Below, in pieces: positions 26,494 through 35,933 of a stretch of DNA of 64,000 bases (position 1 is the first letter of the stretch; every line of letters starts with the position of its first letter). This DNA comes from Desulfobacterales bacterium (GTDB lineage: Bacteria; Desulfobacterota; Desulfobacteria; Desulfobacterales; Desulfosarcinaceae). The stretch is taken from the NCBI GenBank assembly GCA_016218685.1, contig JACRDD010000005.1, positions 124,001 through 188,000 of the forward strand, in the 5' to 3' direction. Below the pieces are notes generated by a model. It made no database searches. It was not told the origin of the DNA and saw only the letters and a list, made by a program, of their open reading frames with translations. The position numbers and the translations under genes are program-made.

Positions 26494-28266
26494 TTACAGC
26501 GGCCAGAAGATGGGAATCAGCAGCGTAGCGCCCACAATCACCAGCAGGTCGAGGGGAATGCCCAGTTTGAGATAATCGCTGAAGCGGTAGCCGCCAGGTC
26601 CGTACACCATCAGGTTGGTCTGGTAGCCGATGGGCGTGGCAAAGGATGCGCTGGCACCCAGACACACCGCCACGATGAAGGGTTTGGGGTTCACCCCCAG
26701 GCTGAGGGCCGTTGAGATGGCGATCGGCAGCATGAGCACCGCGGCGGTATTATTGCTCATCAGCTCCGTGACGATGCAGGTGACGAGCAAAATGGCCCCC
26801 AGGACCACCACGGGCGAAGCTCCATCGAAGAGGCTCAAAAAGTGCCCGGCGAAATAGCTGCTGGCGCCGCTTTTGTCCATGGCCTGGCTCAAGGCGATGG
26901 TCCCGGCGATCAGCAGCAGCAGCTCGCCCTGCAAGGCCCTGTAGGCGTCGCGCAAGGGCAGACAGCCGGTGACCACCATTAAAAAGACGGTCGCCAGGGC
27001 GCACACCATGATGTCGGCCAGGCCGAAGGAGGCCGCGGCCACCATCAGGCCGAACAAGGAAGCCGCCAACGGAGCTTTGCTTTTGTGGACGATTTCATGA
27101 TGCACGTCTTCCACCAGAATCCAATCGCTGCGGCCTCGGAAACGATCGACGCGATCCACCCGGCACCACACCAGCAGGGTGTCTCCCAGGCGCAGGGGGA
27201 TGTCCTTGATCTGTTTCTCGGAATAGTGCAGTCCGCTGCGCTCGATGGCCACGATATGCAGGTCTTCGTCCCGGGCCAGATGGCTCTCCTGCAGCCGTTG
27301 GCCGATCAGATCGGATTGGGGCGGGACGATCAACTCGACCACCATGATTTGACTGGCGCCGGTGGGGCCCAGCCCCTTGCCCCAGGCGGGCAGCTCCACA
27401 TCCTTGCTTTGCAGGATATGGGTCAAGTCGTTGGGCGACCCCTTGACCAGCAGCAGGTCGTCGGCCGCGATGGAGACAGAGTCGCGGCAGGGGTGGAAGA
27501 TGTGGGATGCGCGGATCAGCTTTAGCACCTCGAGGCCGGGGTGTTTGGTGGACAAGTCGCTGCAGGGATTCAGGCCGACCAGTCGGCTGCCTTGTGGAAC
27601 GGACAATTCGGACAGGTAGCGTCGATTCCGCTTCCCGTCCAGCTCGCACGACGGGCTATGAATGTTGGGCATCATGCGGATGCCGACGCCGACGATCAGC
27701 AGAAAGCCCGCGATGGCGATGGGCACCCCGGCCTGCCCCAGTTCGAACATGGTGAGCCCGCCGTAGCCGTAGTGGCTGGCCAGGTTGCCGACGATGATGT
27801 TGGTGGATGTCCCGATGAGGGTACACATGCCGGTCAATGACGCTGTGAAGCACATGGGGATCAAGTATTTGGACGGACTGACGCCAAAGGCGCAGCCCAT
27901 GCTCAGAATCATGGGCATGAACAGTACCACCACCGGCGTGTTGTTGATGAAGGCCGAAGCCACACCGGCCGTCACCAGCACGATCATCAACGCCGTCTTG
28001 GCCCGGCCGCCGGCCAACGCCACCACGCTGCGGCCGATCAGGCTCACCACCCCGGTGCGGATCATGGCCTGACTGATGAGAAACATGGCGCCCACGGTGA
28101 TCACGGCCGGATTGGCGAAGCCCGCCACGGCTTCGGCCGGCGTCAGGATGCGCGTGAGCATCAGGGCCACCATCAGCCCGATGGCCACCAAGTCGATGGC
28201 GATCCACTCGCCGATCAATAGCACCAGCGTGACGACCAAGAGGATGGTGACCAGCAATATCTCCAT
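26494..28266 (-). CDS. SLC13/DASS-family permease with TrkA-C domains
   Basis: 590 aa, about 11-12 helices in two halves, each half with a conserved 'SA-F-NNT' or 'MSNNTAAV' motif ('GVASAFINNTPVVVLF', 'TELMSNNTAAVLML'). Between them (about 205-375) are two RCK_C/TrkA-C regulatory domains. Such carriers move sodium with sulfate, dicarboxylates or other anions. In a sulfate reducer sulfate uptake is attractive but not shown by the sequence. It begins 6 bp after the DUF362 gene stop, so the two form an operon. Confidence 0.85.
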   Translation of the reverse strand: MEILLVTILLVVTLVLLIGEWIAIDLVAIGLMVALMLTRILTPAEAVAGFANPAVITVGAMFLISQAMIRTGVVSLIGRSVVALAGGRAKTALMIVLVTAGVASAFINNTPVVVLFMPMILSMGCAFGVSPSKYLIPMCFTASLTGMCTLIGTSTNIIVGNLASHYGYGGLTMFELGQAGVPIAIAGFLLIVGVGIRMMPNIHSPSCELDGKRNRRYLSELSVPQGSRLVGLNPCSDLSTKHPGLEVLKLIRASHIFHPCRDSVSIAADDLLLVKGSPNDLTHILQSKDVELPAWGKGLGPTGASQIMVVELIVPPQSDLIGQRLQESHLARDEDLHIVAIERSGLHYSEKQIKDIPLRLGDTLLVWCRVDRVDRFRGRSDWILVEDVHHEIVHKSKAPLAASLFGLMVAAASFGLADIMVCALATVFLMVVTGCLPLRDAYRALQGELLLLIAGTIALSQAMDKSGASSYFAGHFLSLFDGASPVVVLGAILLVTCIVTELMSNNTAAVLMLPIAISTALSLGVNPKPFIVAVCLGASASFATPIGYQTNLMVYGPGGYRFSDYLKLGIPLDLLVIVGATLLIPIFWPL

Positions 28267-28272
28267 GGATCG

Positions 28273-29385
28273 TTATCCCACCTTGTGCAGCTCGTACTGC
28301 CGGGTGCCCAGGCCCAACTTCTCGGCATAGGCCAGTTGCAAGGCCCAATCCACCTCGGGATAGAGGGCCTTGAACTTGTCTTCGCCCGGTGCCGTGTTCT
28401 TGGTGAGCACGCCGTTGGCCAGGGCCGGTTCGGCATTGACCAGATCGGCCGAGGCCTGGTCGATGGCCACCGGGTCAATGGAAGCCAGGATGCCGATGTT
28501 CTTGACGATGGGCGCGTCGTTGGCCGCGTAGCAGTCGCAGGCCGGCGACACATCGGTGATGAAATTGACGAAAAGCGATTTGCCCGGTTTGGCCTGAATC
28601 ACGGCCGCGGCGTACTCCATCATGCCTTCCAGAAAGCGCGGGATCTCCTGGTCCCAGGCGATCTCGATGGCCTTGTTGCTGCACATCAGAATGCACTCGC
28701 CGCAGCCGATGCAGCGTTGCGGGTCGATGACGGCCTTCTCGTCGGCCAGGGCCAGGGCGTGCTGGGAACAGTGTTCCACGCACTCGCCGCAGCCGATGCA
28801 ATTTTCGGCCTTGACCTGGGGCGCGACCGTGGAGTGCATGGCCAGCTTGCCTTTGCGCGAGGCGCTACCCATGCCCACGTTCTTGAGCGTTCCGCCGAAC
28901 CCCGAGAGCTCATGTCCCTTGAAGTGGGCCACGGAGATCAAGGCGTCGGCCGCCATGATCTCCCGGCCGATGAAGGCCTGCTGGAAATGTTGGCCTCCGT
29001 TCACGGCAACGGCCGCTTCGCTGTTGCCGCGCAGGCCGTCGGCGATCACCAGGGGCGCATCCACCACGGCATAGGCAAAGCCGTTCTGGATGGCGGTGGT
29101 CAGGTGGTGGGGCGCATCCGAGCGCGTACCGGCATAGAGCGTATTGGCATCCGTGAGAAAGGGAACGCCGCTGGCCTGTTTGATGGCCGTCACTAGCGTG
29201 CGCAGGTAGATGGGCCGGATGAAGGCCGCGTTGCCCATTTCGCCGAAGTGCAGCTTCACGGCCACCAGGTCGCGCGGCCGCACCACGTTTTCCAGGCCGG
29301 CCTGGCTCACCAGGCGCGTCAGCTTGGCCATCATGTTGGTTTGCACATCGGCGCGAAAGTCGATAAAGAAAACGGTGCTGGACAT
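28273..29385 (-). CDS. DUF362 protein with two [4Fe-4S] ferredoxin motifs
   Basis: 370 aa from ATG 29385 with AGGAGG ahead (track start 19 codons further up). An N-terminal DUF362 domain ('VAVKLHFGEMGNAAFIRP', 'ADALISVAHFKGHELSGFGGTLKNVGMG') is interrupted near residues 190-245 by 'CIGCGECVEHC' and 'CIGCGECILMC', two bacterial ferredoxin clusters. Soluble. Possibly an iron-sulfur oxidoreductase or carrier; no substrate known. Co-transcribed with the SLC13 permease. Confidence 0.88.
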   Translation of the reverse strand: MSSTVFFIDFRADVQTNMMAKLTRLVSQAGLENVVRPRDLVAVKLHFGEMGNAAFIRPIYLRTLVTAIKQASGVPFLTDANTLYAGTRSDAPHHLTTAIQNGFAYAVVDAPLVIADGLRGNSEAAVAVNGGQHFQQAFIGREIMAADALISVAHFKGHELSGFGGTLKNVGMGSASRKGKLAMHSTVAPQVKAENCIGCGECVEHCSQHALALADEKAVIDPQRCIGCGECILMCSNKAIEIAWDQEIPRFLEGMMEYAAAVIQAKPGKSLFVNFITDVSPACDCYAANDAPIVKNIGILASIDPVAIDQASADLVNAEPALANGVLTKNTAPGEDKFKALYPEVDWALQLAYAEKLGLGTRQYELHKVG

Positions 29386-29537
29386 GGGCCTCCTCCTGAT
29401 GGATGTTGGGGTTCGGCGATGAGGGATGATCGATCCAGACAATCGGTGCAGGCAAGCTCAGCCTAAACCGGCGCCACCGGCAGTGTAAAGTTTAAAGATG
29501 AAAGTCAAACGCTGAAAGTCAAGGGGGTGCTTCCGGC

Positions 29538-30236
29538 ATGAACATCGAAACCCGTCTGCGCGTGCTGGAGAAGATCTACGCCCTGCACGCCGATTTTTGC
29601 GGCCCGTTCGCTCTGGCCTGCGGCCAGGGATGCGCCCGGTGCTGCACGGCCAACGTCACCCTCACGACCTTGGAAGCACTGCGCATTATCCGCCACTGGC
29701 ACGCCCAAGGCCGCTCCGTGCCTTTGGCGGCACTTACGGCCGCGGCCCAAAGCCCCCGCTTCCAACCCGCCCTGACCATTAACCGCATGGCGGCCCTGTG
29801 CCTCCAGGGCGCGGAGGTTCCCGAAGAGGCCGCCGACCCCGCGGTGGGGCCGTGCCCGCTGCTTGAAGCCGATCGCTGTTCGATCTACCCCGCGCGGCCC
29901 CTGGCCTGCCGCGCCATGGTGTCGCGTGACACCTGCGCCCAAGGCGGGGCCGCCGACATGCCCGAAGAGATCCTCTCCGCCAATCATCTGCTGATGCAGT
30001 TCGTCGAGGCCCTGGATCTTTCCGGCGCATCGGCCAATCTTGCCGATGCCCTGCTCTTTTTGCTCCAGCCGGATCAGCTTGCGGCCTATACTTCCGGTGC
30101 GCCGATCACGGCCGCGCCGCCCCTGGCCCCCCACCATGCCATTCCCGCGCTAATGATACCGCCCGAACTGCGGGCCCGCCTGCTGCCCCTGGCCCAGGCG
30201 GTACAAGCCTGCATTCGAAATCTAGCCCTGGGTTGA
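29538..30236 (+). CDS. YkgJ-family cysteine cluster protein
   Basis: 232 aa. The cluster 'CGQGCARCCTANVTLT' near residue 35 followed by 'CPLLEADRCSIYPARPLACRAM' about 80 residues later is the YkgJ (CxxCxxCC plus C...C..RP..C) pattern, thought to bind zinc or an iron-sulfur centre. No membrane segment. Monocistronic, divergent from the DUF362 gene with 152 bp between starts. Confidence 0.82.
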   Translation: MNIETRLRVLEKIYALHADFCGPFALACGQGCARCCTANVTLTTLEALRIIRHWHAQGRSVPLAALTAAAQSPRFQPALTINRMAALCLQGAEVPEEAADPAVGPCPLLEADRCSIYPARPLACRAMVSRDTCAQGGAADMPEEILSANHLLMQFVEALDLSGASANLADALLFLLQPDQLAAYTSGAPITAAPPLAPHHAIPALMIPPELRARLLPLAQAVQACIRNLALG

Positions 30237-30461
30237 AAGCGGCGCCTCGGACTTTTCCGCCGGACGAAATTTTGACGCTCCAGGGTCCCATCGCCCCCGC
30301 AAATGCCGGCTTGCTTTCCGGTCCGGCCCTGAAAACCTTGTGAATCTTGGAAGAATCGCTCGTCGGCACGCTTTTAGCATCTCCTCGCGTCGGCAGGCCT
30401 TTCGGCTGCTGTTCCCGGATATCTCTTCCGTCCTAAAAACCCGAACCCCAGGAGGCGTACA

Positions 30462-31739
30462 ATGAACATGAGGCGCATCCGCAAGCAGATCTTTTCCTTG
30501 TTGCGGTATCTGCCCAAATTCCTACGCGATCATATCTGCCGCTCCCGCATCCATATTCCGCCGCTGCGTGAAGATCTGCGCTTCGAAATCGCCAAAACCC
30601 AAAAGGATCTGGATCAGGCGTTCCAAATTCTACATGACGCCTACGTCAAGGAAGGTTTCAGCAAACCCCACGCCAGCCGCCGCCGCATCACCGATTACCA
30701 CGCCCTGCCCTCCACCACCACGCTGGTGGCCAAACACGAAGGCCAGGTGGTTGCCACCATTTCGGTGATCCGCGACGGCCCCTTCGGATTGCCCACCGAC
30801 CAGGTGATGGATCTGTCCAGGTTCCGCGATAAGGGCGAGCGCTTGGGCGAGGTCTCCTCCCTGGCCATTCGGCCCGACTTCCGCGGCCGCTCGGGCGAAG
30901 TGATGTTTCACCTCTTCAAATACATGGTGCACTACAGCCTCGACTATTTCGGCCTGGACCGCTTCGTGATCGTGGTCAACCCCGAGCGCATCACGCTCTA
31001 CGAATCGGTGCTGTGCTTTACTCCCTTGCACCGCTCGGCCCTGAAGAAGTACGCTTTTGCCAACGACGCGCCGGCCGTGTGCGCCACGCTCAACTTGCGC
31101 AGGGCCGCCCAGACATGGTTCGCGGCCTATGCCGACCGGCCGGCCCACCAGAGCATCTATCACCTGTTCTTCGGCGGTTTCAGCGAGGCCGAGCGCCGCC
31201 AGATGCGCTTTCCCGAGCGCCCCTTCTACACGGTCAGCGACCCGGTCATGTCCCCCGGCCTGCTGGATTTCTTTTTCAACAAATGCACCGACACCTTCTG
31301 CCGCTTCAAGGCGCCTCAGATTAAAGCCCTGCGCAGCATCTACCTGGAAAACGATTATGCCGCCGTCTGGCCGCGGCAATGGGCCATCCCCCATGAAAAC
31401 GCCCGACGCGGCCGGCGCTTCGAGGTGGCCTGCAGCGGCATGGCCCACGCCGCCGACCACAATCCGGTCGCCTTGACGGTCATGGACGCCTCCCGCACGG
31501 GCCTGCGCGTGCGGGCCGACGCTGAGCTGGACATGGACGCCTCGCCGGTCTTCAAGATCGAGGTGGGCGAAGACAAGGCCGTGCTGGTCAAGGCGCGCCT
31601 GCGCTGGCGCTCCGGTATGATCTACGGCCTGGAGATTCTGTATGCCGGAAGTTTCTGGGGGCAGTTGCTCGACTACCTGGAGCAGCAATTTGCCTTGACG
31701 GTGGGACCGGGGTCCGAGCCGGCGACCGCCGTGGGATGA
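30462..31739 (+). CDS. FeeM-like long-chain N-acyltransferase with C-terminal PilZ domain
   Basis: 425 aa. The N-terminal 250 residues follow the N-acyl amino acid synthase (FeeM)/autoinducer-synthase-like GNAT fold: 'ILHDAYVKEGF', 'ATISVIRDGPFGLPTDQV', 'LGEVSSLAIRPDFRGRSG' (the acyl carrier/CoA loop) and 'DRFVIVVNPERITLYE'. The C-terminal ~90 residues ('RRGRRFEVACSGMA', 'TVMDASRTGLRVRADAEL') fit PilZ, which binds c-di-GMP through RxxxR and D/NxSxxG; here RRGRR and DASRTG are present. So N-acylation may be controlled by c-di-GMP. Start ATG with AGGAGG. First gene of a four-gene operon. Confidence 0.8.
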   Translation: MNMRRIRKQIFSLLRYLPKFLRDHICRSRIHIPPLREDLRFEIAKTQKDLDQAFQILHDAYVKEGFSKPHASRRRITDYHALPSTTTLVAKHEGQVVATISVIRDGPFGLPTDQVMDLSRFRDKGERLGEVSSLAIRPDFRGRSGEVMFHLFKYMVHYSLDYFGLDRFVIVVNPERITLYESVLCFTPLHRSALKKYAFANDAPAVCATLNLRRAAQTWFAAYADRPAHQSIYHLFFGGFSEAERRQMRFPERPFYTVSDPVMSPGLLDFFFNKCTDTFCRFKAPQIKALRSIYLENDYAAVWPRQWAIPHENARRGRRFEVACSGMAHAADHNPVALTVMDASRTGLRVRADAELDMDASPVFKIEVGEDKAVLVKARLRWRSGMIYGLEILYAGSFWGQLLDYLEQQFALTVGPGSEPATAVG

Positions 31740-31774
31740 ATCAGCGTTTGAGCACCAAAAGAAGGGAGAAAGGG

Positions 31775-33055
31775 ATGCCCGCTAAAGCGCAATTGATCCG
31801 CGATGTGAGACGCTTCGAATGGTACATCCGGCACGTGTGGCCCATCCACCGGCGCCTGGCGCACAAGCATTTGACGCCCCGCTGCCGCCGCTGCATCCTG
31901 CCGCAAAGCTACGCGCCTCTGGTCGATGGCCTGTGCCCCCACTGCCGCGCAACTCAAAGCACCGACGCGCCGCCCTCCCCGGCGCGCAAGCTGCGGATGC
32001 ATGCCGATTTCGACCGCCGCCTGCGGGCCTTGCCGGCCGAGAAAGCCCGGCTCTACCATGCCATGGTGCTGTTCAGCGGCGGCAAGGACAGCAGCTATAT
32101 GCTGCACCGCCTGCTCCAGGAGTATCCCGACCTGCGCCTGCTGGCCGTGACCGTGGACAATACCTTCATGAGCCCGGTGGCCCTGGAGAACATCCAGGAG
32201 ATCATCCGGCGGCTGGGGGTCGATCACCTGACCTTGCGGCCCAAGGCCGCCACCATGGAGAAGATGTACCGCTACGCCTTCACACACCTCAACGACAAAG
32301 GCTGCGCCGGCACCGTGGATCAATTCGACGGCGATTTCTTCTCCGACCTTTCCCGCAATCTGGCGGCCAAACTGGAGATCCCGTACATCGTGTGCGGCCT
32401 GTCGCCGGCCCAGGTGGAGAACATCCTGCACCTGCGCGACTACATGACTTCCGAGCAAGACGAAGCCTTGGCCCGCGAGCAGGTGGCCGGCATCCGCCTG
32501 CGCGATCTCTTCGACGAACAGGAGATGAACTACTGGTGGAACGGCCCGGCCTGGCCGGCCGAGCGCCGGCCGCGCATGTTGTTCCCATTTTATTTCTGGG
32601 ATCTGGACGAATCCTTCATCAAGCGGGAGGTGTTGCGCCTGGGGCTGATGCCCCGGGGCGACGAAAGCCCGCTGATCACCAATCATCAATTGATTCCCCT
32701 CATGGGGATCGTCGATATGCTGACCTTGGGCTACTCCTCCTTCGAACCCGAATTTGCCAGCATGGTGCGCCAGGGCAAGGCGGACCGCCGGCACTGGCTC
32801 TACTCCTTCGAAACCCTGGAGTACGCGGCCAAAACCGGACATTTGCTGGGTACGGCGGTGGACGAGGCCCTGGCGCGCTTATCCCTGACGCGCGCGCAGG
32901 TCGGCATTGGAGGCACCGATGACACACTTGACCGACTTTGCCACCCTGCCCGAGCTGTTGGCCCAGCGGGTGCGGCAAACGCCCCGGGCCACGGCCTTCG
33001 TGGCGCGCAACCCGGCCGGGCGCTGGCGGAACACCACCTGGAAACAGTTTCATAA
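31775..33055 (+). CDS. PP-loop ATPase (N-acetyl sugar amidotransferase/WbpG-like)
   Basis: Up to 426 aa. A zinc-ribbon start ('CRRCILPQ...LCPHCRA') precedes the PP-loop 'LFSGGKDSSYML' near residue 105, as in WbpG/PseA-type amidotransferases and other adenylating enzymes. ATG at 31775 has GGGAG; an earlier ATG at 31736 overlaps the previous stop (ATGA) and is an alternative. The last ~45 codons run 137 bp into the next gene in another frame and look like a shadow of it, so the true C-terminus probably ends near 32920 and a small indel may have removed the original stop. Substrate unknown. Confidence 0.75.
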   Translation: MPAKAQLIRDVRRFEWYIRHVWPIHRRLAHKHLTPRCRRCILPQSYAPLVDGLCPHCRATQSTDAPPSPARKLRMHADFDRRLRALPAEKARLYHAMVLFSGGKDSSYMLHRLLQEYPDLRLLAVTVDNTFMSPVALENIQEIIRRLGVDHLTLRPKAATMEKMYRYAFTHLNDKGCAGTVDQFDGDFFSDLSRNLAAKLEIPYIVCGLSPAQVENILHLRDYMTSEQDEALAREQVAGIRLRDLFDEQEMNYWWNGPAWPAERRPRMLFPFYFWDLDESFIKREVLRLGLMPRGDESPLITNHQLIPLMGIVDMLTLGYSSFEPEFASMVRQGKADRRHWLYSFETLEYAAKTGHLLGTAVDEALARLSLTRAQVGIGGTDDTLDRLCHPARAVGPAGAANAPGHGLRGAQPGRALAEHHLETVS

Positions 33056-34643
33056 AAGCGTCGCCGCGCTGGCCGCCGGACTGTGGCGCGCCGGCCTGCG
33101 GCCAGGGGATTACGTGGCCGTGATGCTGCCCAACTCGCTGCGCTGGGAAGTGGCGCAGCACGCGGTTTACCGTATCGGCGGCGTCGTGGTGGGCCTGGAC
33201 CGCAACGATCCGGCCGACCGGCTCGCCGATCTCTTCGCGCACTTCAAAGCCAAGGCCCTGATCCTGGACGATCGCCAACTGCTCGACCGCATTCCGGCCG
33301 CCACCCTGGCATCGCTGCGCCTGGTGCTGACCGATACCGAGTCCATGCCGGCCCTGGAGGCCGGCACCGCCCGGTCCCTGCCCGATCTTTCGGCTGTCTC
33401 CCCCGAGCAACCGGCCACGCTGATTTTTACTTCCGGGACCACCGGCCGGCCCAAGGCCCTGGTATACTCCCATCGCCAACTGACCCTGGCCATTGCCAGC
33501 ATCCTGCCGATCCTGGCCGCGGTGCCCGATCAGGCCCATACGGTGTGTTGGCTGCCGCTGGCCAACCCCTTCCAGCGCATGACCAACTGGTGTGCCATGG
33601 CCGCCAACTGGAAAAGCTTCATGGTGCCCGATCCGGCGCGCATTCTGACGGAGGTGCGCGCGATCCGACCCCACTTTCTGGTGGGCGTGCCGCGCTTCTA
33701 CGAAAAGCTTCACTCGGAGATCCACCGGCGCCTTGCGCGCCTGCCCGGCCGACTCCAATCCACGACCCGCTGGGCCCAGCAGGTGGGCGGACGCTACTGG
33801 CGCGCGGCGCTGCTGGGCGATCGGGTCACCTGGCCCCTGAAGTATCAATACCGTCTGGCCGACCGGCTGGTGCTGCGCCGGGTGCGCCGGGGCCTGGGCG
33901 GTCGGCTGCGCTTCTTCATCAGCGGCTCGGCCCCCCTTTCCGAACCCCTGCTCGAAGCTTTCGCGGCCCTGGGCTGGCCGATCCTGGAAGCCTACGGCAT
34001 CAGCGAAAACATTATCCCCATCGCCATGAACGCCCCCGGCGCCTGCCGGCCGGGCAGCGTGGGCCGGCCGCTTCGGCCCAATACCGTTCGCATCGCCGAA
34101 GACGGCGAGATTCTGGTCAAAAGTCCCGGGGTGTCGGCGATCGTGGCCGACACCCAGGCCGATGGCTTCTGGAGGACCGGCGACCTGGGCCGGTTGGACG
34201 ATGAAGGATTTTTGCGCATCACCGGCCGCAAAAGCGATGTCTTCAAACTCTCCACGGGCCGCAAAATCGTACCGCGCATCCTGGAAGAGGCCCTTGGCCG
34301 CATCGAGGGGGTGGCCCACTGCGTGGCTGCCGGACACAACCGCAAGTGCGTGGTGGCCCTGCTCAACGTTCCCGAGGAGCAATGGCATCGATTGCAGGCC
34401 CGGCACCATGGGCCCGAAGGCGCCTATCGGTACCTGCGCGAGCAGGCCCAGAGCGCCTGTGCCCATCTACCCGACTACAGCCGGCCGGCGGCGGTGGCCG
34501 TGGTACGCGATACGTTTTCGCCCCAAAACGGCGAACTGACCCCCAATCTGAAGCTGCGGCGCGATTTCGTGTTGAAAAAGCATGATCCGATACTCGCAGA
34601 GCTCTATCGTTGCATGGAAACAGAAGATGAAAGCAGAAAGTAA
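32919..34643 (+). CDS. AMP-dependent acyl-CoA synthetase/ligase
   Basis: 574 aa. ATG at 32919 with TTGGAGG; the track starts at an upstream TTG. ANL-superfamily motifs: 'LIFTSGTTGRPKALVYSH' (P-loop-like A3), 'EAYGISEN' (A5), 'DGFWRTGDLGRLDDEGFLRITGRKSD' (A7-A8) and a C-terminal lysine in 'NGELTPNLKLRR'. Closest in architecture to long-chain fatty acid ligases. It would activate a fatty acid as acyl-adenylate or acyl-CoA, a plausible donor for the FeeM-like acyltransferase. It overlaps both neighbours. Confidence 0.9.
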   Translation: MTHLTDFATLPELLAQRVRQTPRATAFVARNPAGRWRNTTWKQFHKSVAALAAGLWRAGLRPGDYVAVMLPNSLRWEVAQHAVYRIGGVVVGLDRNDPADRLADLFAHFKAKALILDDRQLLDRIPAATLASLRLVLTDTESMPALEAGTARSLPDLSAVSPEQPATLIFTSGTTGRPKALVYSHRQLTLAIASILPILAAVPDQAHTVCWLPLANPFQRMTNWCAMAANWKSFMVPDPARILTEVRAIRPHFLVGVPRFYEKLHSEIHRRLARLPGRLQSTTRWAQQVGGRYWRAALLGDRVTWPLKYQYRLADRLVLRRVRRGLGGRLRFFISGSAPLSEPLLEAFAALGWPILEAYGISENIIPIAMNAPGACRPGSVGRPLRPNTVRIAEDGEILVKSPGVSAIVADTQADGFWRTGDLGRLDDEGFLRITGRKSDVFKLSTGRKIVPRILEEALGRIEGVAHCVAAGHNRKCVVALLNVPEEQWHRLQARHHGPEGAYRYLREQAQSACAHLPDYSRPAAVAVVRDTFSPQNGELTPNLKLRRDFVLKKHDPILAELYRCMETEDESRK

Positions 34644-35781
34644 ACGTGAGGGTGCCCAGGCGCGGCACTATTTTCTGACCGGCGGCACGGGCGTGATCGG
34701 CAGCGCTTTTCTGCGCCGCATCGCCTCCCGGCAGGAACGCGCCACCTTGCTGATCCGAGCCGAAACCCAGGCCCAGGCCGATGAACGGTTGCAACGGCTG
34801 CTGCGCGCCTGCGCAGCGGGAAGCTTGGCGGCCCTGCCCATCGCCGCCTTGCCCGGCGATCTTTACCGTCCGAACCTGGGCCTTTCGCCGGAAGAGTATG
34901 ACCGGGTGGCCAACACCTGCACGCACCTGGTGCACTGCGCCGGCAACGTGCATATGAACCTGCCCCTGGCCGATGCCCGGCGCCAGACCCTGGCCATGAC
35001 CACCGGCATCTTACAACTGCTGGAAGATTCGCGCGTCGCGCGCAAGCTGGAATTCGTCAGCACCGTGGGCGTGGCCGGCCACACCGGCGGCGAGATTCCC
35101 GAACAGTGGCTGGACCACCCCCGGCGCTTCCACAACTCCTACGAAGCGGCCAAGGCCGAGGCCGAAACTTTGGTGCAGGCCAAGATCGCAGCCGGCCGGC
35201 CGATCACCGTGCACCGGCCCAGCATGGTGGTGGGCGATGCGCGCACGGGCCAGACCAGTGCCTTTCAGGTTTTTTACTACCTGTGCGAGTTTTTCAGCGG
35301 CGGCCGCAGCCACGGCTTTCTGCCGGCCGTGGACGGCACGAGCCTGGATATCGTGCCGGCCGATTATGTGGCCCGCGTGCTGGAGTGGTCCAGCCGCAAA
35401 GAATCCCCCCCGGCGCCGATCCTGCACCTGTGCTCCGGCCCCATGGGCGCCCTGCCCCTGAGCCGGATGACCGCCGAGGTGCGGCGCATCTTCACGGAAC
35501 ATGGACGACAGTTGCCGGCCGTCAAGGAGTTGCCCCTGCCGCTCTGCAAAATGGCCCTGCGTCTGATCCGTCCGCTGATCCCGCCCAGGGACCGCCGCGC
35601 CCTGGACGCCATGCCCTTCCTTTTCGCCTACCTCAAGGAGAGCCAGAGCTTCGGCAATCGGCACACGCGCGCCTTGCTGGAATCCGACGGCATCGAACTG
35701 CCCAAGACCGAGGAGTACTTCGAGACCGTGCTGGGGTATTATTTGAAGCACGCGGAAAAACGAAAGCAGCCGGATTCATAA
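34627..35781 (+). CDS. Thioester reductase-like NAD(P)-binding protein
   Basis: 384 aa from ATG 34627, inside the end of the ligase gene (17-bp overlap); the track start is further upstream. Rossmann motif 'FLTGGTGVIGSAFLRRI', then 'HCAGNVHMNLPLAD', 'FVSTVGVAGH' and 'YEAAKAEAE' (YxxxK), the NAD_binding_4 extended-SDR pattern found in the terminal reductase of lipopeptide synthetases and fatty acyl-CoA reductases. Likely reduces an acyl thioester to aldehyde or alcohol. Last gene of the FeeM-like operon. Confidence 0.85.
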   Translation: MKAESKREGAQARHYFLTGGTGVIGSAFLRRIASRQERATLLIRAETQAQADERLQRLLRACAAGSLAALPIAALPGDLYRPNLGLSPEEYDRVANTCTHLVHCAGNVHMNLPLADARRQTLAMTTGILQLLEDSRVARKLEFVSTVGVAGHTGGEIPEQWLDHPRRFHNSYEAAKAEAETLVQAKIAAGRPITVHRPSMVVGDARTGQTSAFQVFYYLCEFFSGGRSHGFLPAVDGTSLDIVPADYVARVLEWSSRKESPPAPILHLCSGPMGALPLSRMTAEVRRIFTEHGRQLPAVKELPLPLCKMALRLIRPLIPPRDRRALDAMPFLFAYLKESQSFGNRHTRALLESDGIELPKTEEYFETVLGYYLKHAEKRKQPDS

Positions 35782-35866
35782 TAAATTTCCGCCGTTTAGG
35801 CTGGCCGCCAAACGTGGCTGCGGGCCAAGCCCAAGCGGTTCCCGCCAAGGCATATCGAAAGAGGCA

Positions 35867-35894
35867 TTGACCGACCCAACGAAAGCACTATAAT
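35867..35894 (+). promoter_or_regulatory. Sigma-70 promoter of the toxin-antitoxin operon
   Basis: TTGACC (35867-35872) and a perfect TATAAT (35889-35894) are separated by 16 bp, 40 bp before the antitoxin start. The best-matching promoter seen in the window. Confidence 0.75.
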
Positions 35895-35913
35895 GGTTAC
35901 ATTCTATGTAACC
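35895..35913. promoter_or_regulatory. Palindromic operator of the toxin-antitoxin operon
   Basis: GGTTACATtctATGTAACC: 8-bp perfect arms around 3 bases, directly after the -10 box, so it covers the transcription start. Phd/YefM antitoxins bind such palindromes to repress their own operon. Confidence 0.65.
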
Positions 35914-35933
35914 ACACAGCGCTGGGGTGTAAA

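Noticed and set aside
32700-34466. 588-aa minus-strand ORF antisense to the AMP ligase
   Set aside because: Shadow frame; the plus strand shows all ANL motifs.
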